A stretch of 64,000 nt of DNA. It comes from Aldehydirespirator sp965117015 (GTDB taxonomy: Bacteria > Actinomycetota > Acidimicrobiia > Acidimicrobiales > Aldehydirespiratoraceae). Numbering within the stretch: position 1 is the first letter of the stretch; each line of letters begins with the position of its first letter. Below the pieces are notes generated by a model. It did no database searches, was not told the origin of the DNA, and saw only the letters and a program-made list of their open reading frames with translations. Where the stretch lies: contig OZ220747.1 in assembly GCA_965117015.1 (NCBI GenBank), positions 3,472,001 to 3,536,000 of the forward strand, given 5' to 3'. Shown piece after piece: positions 59,532 through 64,000 of the stretch. The position numbers were made by a program, and so were the translations under genes.

Positions 59532-60133
59532 TACAAACCACCCGACGTGCGGCGAGCAATGTCTTTCAGGCTGTGGTCGATGCTCATGAGGGGAGTAGCA
59601 ACCATCCCGCTCGGAGAGGTTGTGTCCACCAAGCTGACGGTTTGGAGGCCAGAATCTCCGAGGCGGATCGTCGTGGAGTAGTCCCAGAGCCACCGGCGCT
59701 CGAATCTCACAGCCAACTCGGACGCCATGAGCCTCTCCAGGTCCCCCTTGTCAATGAGTTCGAAAGCGAACTCGTAACGCTGAGTCGGAGACATGTCTCC
59801 TAGCTTCCGGTCGTCCAGTTCCGTAGCGTGGGGTTCTTGATTCTCGCCTCTGGGTCGGGTCCATAGCGTCAGCGGAGGAGCCGCCGAGAACCGCACGTTT
59901 CGACCGATACGAGAGCCAACGTTCTGCACCACGAGGGCACAGGTCCCGTAAGCGTGGATGGGGCCATCGGCCGACGTGATGTAGGGGCCCGCACCACCAA
60001 AGTGCAACGTGACCTGGATCTTGCAGCGACGGCTAAACAGCCAGGCCCACAGTGCGCCAACGAGGCCACCAATCGTGACTACAACTTCAGCCCACTGACC
60101 CCATTCGCCCGCAGTGAGACTCGCCTGGAGCAT
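59531..60133 (-). CDS. Hypothetical protein with one N-terminal membrane helix
   Basis: 200 residues. One transmembrane helix near the N-terminus (WAEVVVTIGGLVGALWAWLF) is followed by a beta-rich domain (IQVTLHFGGAG, CALVVQNVGSRIGRNVRFSA, YEFAFELIDKGD) that would face the cytoplasm if the basic SRRCK marks the inside. Proteins of this layout are common orphans in genomic islands. It is the first gene of the operon with the 134-residue protein and the exonuclease-BRCT protein. Function unknown. Confidence 0.55.
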   Translation of the reverse strand: MLQASLTAGEWGQWAEVVVTIGGLVGALWAWLFSRRCKIQVTLHFGGAGPYITSADGPIHAYGTCALVVQNVGSRIGRNVRFSAAPPLTLWTRPRGENQEPHATELDDRKLGDMSPTQRYEFAFELIDKGDLERLMASELAVRFERRWLWDYSTTIRLGDSGLQTVSLVDTTSPSGMVATPLMSIDHSLKDIARRTSGGL

Positions 60134-60249
60134 CGCCGCCCGAAACTATCAACGTCAAAGCGGAAGGTGTTGGAGCCTCCAAGCCCAAGCCGTGCTGTCC
60201 CGCGGTACTGCCACGGAAGCACCAAAGGTCGCTGACATCAGGTAGTCAG

Positions 60250-60324
60250 TGGGCCGTAGGGGATTTGAACCTCTGACCTCCTGCGTGTCGAGCAGGCGCT
60301 CTAACCAGGCTGAGCTAACGGCCC
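60250..60324 (-). tRNA. tRNA-Val (anticodon GAC)
   Basis: Folds on the minus strand. The acceptor is GGGCCGU/ACGGCCC, the D stem GCUC/GAGC, the anticodon stem CCUGC/GCAGG with loop UCGACAC (anticodon GAC, reading GUC), and the T stem AGAGG/CCCCU has one A-C mismatch around UUCAAAU. The discriminator is A; the CCA is not encoded. Its 3' end faces the accessory island to the left, a usual target for integrases. Confidence 0.94.
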
Positions 60325-60347
60325 CGAGCTAGGCAGGGTAGCAGGCG

Positions 60348-61106
60348 TCACTCGCCTCGGAACTCGGGCGTTCTGCGCTCGGCCATGGCCTGGGTTCCCT
60401 CGGCGAAGTCGGCCGTCTGCTGGAGGCGGTCCTGCTCGGCGTGCTCGTGGAACGTGGCCGCCTCTACCTGGTCGGCTAGGTCGCCTCTCAGCGTGGCCCG
60501 GATCGACCTCACTGCTAGCGGTGCCAACATCGCTATCTCGCGGGCCATGGTGTGGGCCACCGCCCGGATCTCGTCGCGGGCGGCCAAGCGGTCGGCCAGG
60601 CCCAGCTGCGCTGCCTCCTCACCCGGGACGCGGCGGCCGGTGAACAGCAGGTCGGCGGCTACCTGCGGGCCCACCAGCCTCGGCAGGGTCACACTCAGAC
60701 CGAAACCCTGATGGAACCCGAGCCGGGCGAAGTTGGCGCTGAAGCGGGCCTCGGGTGCCGCGATCCGGAAATCGGCCGCCAACGCCAGGCCCAAGCCTCC
60801 GCCCACCGCCGCGCCCTGCACTGCGGCCACCATCGGAGTGTGGGTGCGGAAGATGCGGACCGCGGCCGCGTACAGGTCCTCGGTGGTGTAGCGGGCACCC
60901 TCGGGCGAGAAGTCGGCGCCCGCGCAGAAGTGCTTGCCCTGCGCGCACAGCACCGCGGCCCGGCAGCGGGGATCATCGTCCAGCGACTCGAGCCCGTCGG
61001 CGATCCCGTTGATCATCGCGAGCGAGAAGAAGTTGTTGGGCGGGCGCCGTAGCTCGATGGTGGCCACGTAGTCGTCGCCGATCTCGATGGCCACAGGATC
61101 GGTCAT
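60348..61106 (-). CDS. Enoyl-CoA hydratase/isomerase family protein
   Basis: 252 residues, crotonase fold. The oxyanion-hole segments are ALCAQGKHFCAGADFSPEG-like (CAQGKHFCAGADF) and QGAAVGGGLGLALAADFRIAAPEARF. The usual second catalytic Glu region reads FHQGFGLSVTLPRLVG, so a classic hydratase Glu is not obvious and an isomerase or other crotonase reaction is possible. ATG at 61106 (MTDPVAIEIGDDY) is preferred over the longer frame to 61160. It acts on a CoA thioester of unknown chain. It ends 24 bp before the tRNA-Val gene. Confidence 0.87.
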   Translation of the reverse strand: MTDPVAIEIGDDYVATIELRRPPNNFFSLAMINGIADGLESLDDDPRCRAAVLCAQGKHFCAGADFSPEGARYTTEDLYAAAVRIFRTHTPMVAAVQGAAVGGGLGLALAADFRIAAPEARFSANFARLGFHQGFGLSVTLPRLVGPQVAADLLFTGRRVPGEEAAQLGLADRLAARDEIRAVAHTMAREIAMLAPLAVRSIRATLRGDLADQVEAATFHEHAEQDRLQQTADFAEGTQAMAERRTPEFRGE

Positions 61107-61165
61107 CTCGCAGACGCTACCAATGGTCTCGGGAACCTGGAGCGGTGTTCTATCGTCCAACTGTC

Positions 61166-62473
61166 ATGACCAAGTTGCTCGGACCTCTAGTCCTGCTGTG
61201 CTCGATCGCGGTGGCCTGCGCATCCTCGGATACCGCGGTGACGGCGCCGGAGCCGGCAACCGATCCCGCGGCCGCAATTGATCCCGTGGCCGGTGAAGAC
61301 CCCACAGAGACCGTCGCCACCACGACCACGACGGTGCTGGAGCCGGTGGCTGACCGGCTGCCGGCCGATCCCGACGCCCCGGCCGGCGACTGGGTTACCG
61401 GAGTCAACTCAGCCGGTTGGGGCTTCCACCGGCACCTGGAGGGCAACGCCGTCTCCAGCCCGATCAGCATCGGCACCGCCTTCAGCCTGAGCCGGGCCGG
61501 AGCGTCGGCCGACTCAGGGGCCGCCCTCGACAAGATCTTTGGATTCCCCGAAACCGGCACCCACCAAGCCGCCAATGCCGTCGACCTCCGGCTGGCGGAA
61601 GCCTCGGCGGGGACCACCACCCTGGAGGTGGCCAACCGTCTCTTCCCCGACGACAACTTCTCGATGCTGCCCGAGTTCCTGGAGGTTGCCGCCGAACAGT
61701 ACGGAGCCGTCGTCCAGCCGGTCGACACCGCCGACGGCTCGGCCGCGGCCCGCTCCATCAACCGGTGGGTGTCGGACCGCACCCGCGGGCTCATCCCCAC
61801 CATCGTCAACGCCAATACTGTCGAGGACCAGGAGATGGTCCTCGTGAACACGGTGTACCTGAAGGCCGACTGGGTCGAGCCCTTCCTGGCCGAGCTAACC
61901 AGCGGCGGCCCGTTCACCACGGGCGACAACCGGACGGTGACGGTGCCGTTCATGCGCGACCGCGAGCCGATGAGCCGTCGCTTCGTTCGACTCGCAGACG
62001 CCGATGCCGTCGAACTGCCCTACCAGGGCGGCGAACTGGCCATGTGGCTCGTCGTTCCCCACGACCCCGCCGGCCTACCGGCAGTCGAGGAAGCTCTCGA
62101 CGCCGAAGCTCTGACCGGCCTCCACAGCGCAGCGCAAGATGGTCTGGTTGACGTCACCATGCCCAAGTGGGAGCAAACCCTTCCGCCCGCTGACCTCTTC
62201 CAATGGCTCTGTCCTCAGGGGTTCTGCGCGGGCGCAGACTTCGACGGCATCGCCCCCGGCATCTTCATCACCGCCGCACTCCACAGCGCCAAAGTGATCG
62301 TCGACGAGAAGGGCACCGAGGCCGCCGCGGCCACCGCCATGGCCTTCGCGGAATCCGGGCCTCCGCCGGCAGATCTCACGATCGTGGCCGACCGCCCCTT
62401 CCTGTGGGCCATCGTCCACCAGGACACCGGCGCTCTCCTGTTCGTGGGCCGCCTCGTCGACCCGGCCGCGTGA
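61166..62473 (+). CDS. Serpin-type protease inhibitor lipoprotein, copy 1
   Basis: 435 residues from ATG at 61166. A lipoprotein signal (KLLGPLVLLCSIAVAC) is followed by a short Thr/Pro/Glu linker and a complete serpin domain: SSPISIGTAFSLSRAGA, VLVNTVYLKADWVEPF and the hinge VIVDEKGTEAAAATA. The small Ala residues of the hinge are those of inhibitory serpins. By alignment with antitrypsin the scissile region is about FAESGPP. The C-terminal DRPFLWAI closes the fold. It would inhibit serine or cysteine proteases outside the cell, such as those of predators or hosts. Tandem with a second serpin. Confidence 0.93.
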   Translation: MTKLLGPLVLLCSIAVACASSDTAVTAPEPATDPAAAIDPVAGEDPTETVATTTTTVLEPVADRLPADPDAPAGDWVTGVNSAGWGFHRHLEGNAVSSPISIGTAFSLSRAGASADSGAALDKIFGFPETGTHQAANAVDLRLAEASAGTTTLEVANRLFPDDNFSMLPEFLEVAAEQYGAVVQPVDTADGSAAARSINRWVSDRTRGLIPTIVNANTVEDQEMVLVNTVYLKADWVEPFLAELTSGGPFTTGDNRTVTVPFMRDREPMSRRFVRLADADAVELPYQGGELAMWLVVPHDPAGLPAVEEALDAEALTGLHSAAQDGLVDVTMPKWEQTLPPADLFQWLCPQGFCAGADFDGIAPGIFITAALHSAKVIVDEKGTEAAAATAMAFAESGPPPADLTIVADRPFLWAIVHQDTGALLFVGRLVDPAA

Positions 62474-62537
62474 CTCCCGAGCCCACCGGACTCGGCGTTG
62501 GTTGCCTCGGGGACCTGGGGCTTGGTTGTAGCGTCGA

Positions 62538-64000
62538 ATGGCTGTGATGAGGCTCCTCGGATTCGTGGCCGTGGTGTGCTGCATCGCCGCGGCGTGCAGT
62601 ACGTCAGACACGGCCGCGACCGCGCCGGCGCCGGTCGCTGATCCCGGCACCACAACCACCGCAGTCCTCGAGCCCGAGGCCGACCCCGACACCAGCCAAG
62701 ACCCAGACACCCCAACCACTACAGCCACCACCCCCACCGCAGTCCCCGAGCCCGAGGCCGACCCCGACACCGACGAAGAACCAAGCAATGAAGCCCCGGC
62801 AACCACGACAACCAGCACCACGACGACCACCTCCACTACGACAACCAGCACCACGACGACCACAACCACGACCACCACCACAGCCCCGACAACCACGACG
62901 ACCACCACGACCGCACCCCCAACCACCACCACACCGCCGGACCCGGTCGCTGACCGGCTGCCGGCCGATCCCGACGCCCCGGCCGGCGACTGGGTGGCCG
63001 GAGTCAACGCAGCCGGATGGGGCTTCCACCGGCACCTGGAGGGCAACGCCGTCTCCAGCCCGATGAGCATCGGCATGGCCTTCAGCCTGAGCCGGGCCGG
63101 GGCATCGGCCGATTCCGGGGCGGCCCTCGACGGAATCTTCGGATTCCCCGAAGCCGGTTCGCACAGCGCGGCCAACGCCGTCGACCTCAGGCTGGCCAAA
63201 GCATCAGTGGAGCCCACCACCCTGGAGGTGGCCAACCGCCTGTTCCCCGACGAGGGATTCTCGCTGCTGCCCGACTTCCTGGCCACGGCCGCCCGCCAGT
63301 ACGGAGCGGACCTCCAGCCGGTCGACACCTCCGACGGCGCGGCGGCAGCGGCCGCCATCAACCGGTGGGTGTCGGAGCGCACCCGGGGGCTCATTCCCAC
63401 CATCGTCGATCCCGGCGCGGTCCAGAACCAGAAGCTGGTCCTCGTGAACACGGTGTACCTGAAGGCCGACTGGGCCGAGCCGTTCCTGCCCGACTTCACC
63501 AGCGACGGCCCGTTCACCACCGGCGCCGACCAGTCGGTGATGGTGCCGCTCATGCGAGACCGGGTGCCGTTGCCTCGCCGCTTCGTGCGGCTGGAGGGCG
63601 CCGACGCGGTCGAACTCCCCTACCAAGGCGGCGAACTGGCCATGTGGCTGGTCGTGCCCCACGACCCGGCCGGGCTCGCCGCCGTCGAGGAATCGCTCGA
63701 CGCCGAGGCCTTGACCGGACTGGCGAGTGCCGCCCAGACCGGCCTCGTCGAGGTCACCATGCCCAAATGGGAGCAGACCCTGCCGCCCACCGACCTGTTC
63801 GAGTGGCTGTGCCCGCTGGGGTTCTGCGCCGGAGCCGGCTTCGAGGGCATCGCCCCCGGGATCTTCCTGTCGGCCGCACTCCACGGCGCCAAGGTGATCG
63901 TCGACGAGAAGGGCACCGAGGCGGCCGCGGCCACCGCCGGAATGTTCCCGACGTCCATGCCGCCCCCGCCCGACCTGAAGATCGTCGCCGACCGCCCCTT
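62538..64000 (+). CDS. Serpin-type protease inhibitor lipoprotein, copy 2 (cut by window end)
   Basis: A close paralogue of the preceding serpin, cut by the right edge after IVADRPF. Lipoprotein signal MRLLGFVAVVCCIAAAC; ATG at 62538 or 62547. The linker is far longer than in copy 1, with a Thr-rich stretch of about 45 residues that would hold the domain off the membrane and may be glycosylated. The serpin domain is about 80 % identical to copy 1 by eye; the hinge is GTEAAAATAG and the reactive loop MFPTSMPP differs from copy 1, so the target protease probably differs. The 65-bp gap and shared direction suggest a tandem duplication. Confidence 0.92.
   Translation, partial: MAVMRLLGFVAVVCCIAAACSTSDTAATAPAPVADPGTTTTAVLEPEADPDTSQDPDTPTTTATTPTAVPEPEADPDTDEEPSNEAPATTTTSTTTTTSTTTTSTTTTTTTTTTTAPTTTTTTTTAPPTTTTPPDPVADRLPADPDAPAGDWVAGVNAAGWGFHRHLEGNAVSSPMSIGMAFSLSRAGASADSGAALDGIFGFPEAGSHSAANAVDLRLAKASVEPTTLEVANRLFPDEGFSLLPDFLATAARQYGADLQPVDTSDGAAAAAAINRWVSERTRGLIPTIVDPGAVQNQKLVLVNTVYLKADWAEPFLPDFTSDGPFTTGADQSVMVPLMRDRVPLPRRFVRLEGADAVELPYQGGELAMWLVVPHDPAGLAAVEESLDAEALTGLASAAQTGLVEVTMPKWEQTLPPTDLFEWLCPLGFCAGAGFEGIAPGIFLSAALHGAKVIVDEKGTEAAAATAGMFPTSMPPPPDLKIVADRP
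62800..62934 (+). repeat. Threonine-codon low-complexity tract
   Basis: A run of ACC, ACA and ACG codons with a few AGC and CCC inside the second serpin gene, encoding an almost pure Thr linker. The codons are mixed, so the tract is kept at protein level rather than by simple nucleotide slippage, although its length is likely to vary between strains. Confidence 0.8.

Noticed and set aside
62800..62934. Nucleotide microsatellite
   Set aside because: The tract uses mixed Thr codons with interruptions, so it is better described as a protein-level Thr-rich linker.

Overview
The window looks like chromosomal DNA of a high-GC actinobacterium, most likely from the class Acidimicrobiia. This rests on about 70 % GC in the housekeeping stretches, frequent GTG starts, four-base start/stop overlaps, a mycothiol ligase (MshC), an InhA-type enoyl-ACP reductase, an F420-type luciferase-like oxidoreductase, a DUF222/HNH protein, and paired thiolase-like and OB-fold (DUF35) lipid proteins. 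The taxon is an inference from gene content, not a measurement.

Layout. 1-7 kb: HIT protein (cut by the left edge), threonyl-tRNA synthetase, MshC, divergent enoyl reductase, and two DUF21/CBS membrane proteins. 7-11.6 kb: a heterodimeric ABC exporter with a third ABC ATPase. 11.7-22.3 kb: aminotransferase, thiamine pyrophosphokinase and a coiled-coil M23 peptidase; then a leftward lipid-metabolism run (two thiolase-like proteins, two OB-fold proteins of which one is frameshifted), a polytopic membrane protein, a small M23 domain protein, a membrane-anchored protein, tRNA-Val(CAC) and an amidase. 22.4-25.4 kb: divergent murF and ddl separated by four evenly spaced nested hairpins. 25.4-30.4 kb: a compact three-gene unit of acyl-CoA reductase/HAD fusion, LarA-like protein and PlsC-type acyltransferase. 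30.5-39.8 kb: central carbon metabolism (aconitase, LysR regulator, carboxyltransferase, citrate synthase, quinone oxidoreductase, AceK, chorismate mutase). 39.8-47.5 kb: DUF222/HNH protein, CcdA/TlpA-like redox pair, HicAB, several small enzymes and a RelE/double-antitoxin locus.

47.5-60.2 kb is an accessory island with visibly lower GC. It holds a truncated helicase-nuclease N-terminus, a secreted metallopeptidase with a membrane protein and a lipoprotein, an Abi/HEPN-like pair, a coiled-coil membrane protein, a two-gene CBASS module (CD-NTase plus HNH-SAVED effector), an HNH protein with a frameshifted membrane tail, a DEDDh exonuclease-BRCT protein and several orphans. It abuts the 3' end of a tRNA-Val(GAC) gene, a common integration site. 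To the right lie an enoyl-CoA hydratase and two tandem serpin lipoproteins, the second cut by the window end.

Best candidates for something undescribed are the acyl-CoA reductase/LarA-like/acyltransferase unit, the 72-bp-period hairpin array, the small orphan operons of the island, and a 99-bp intergenic element present twice.
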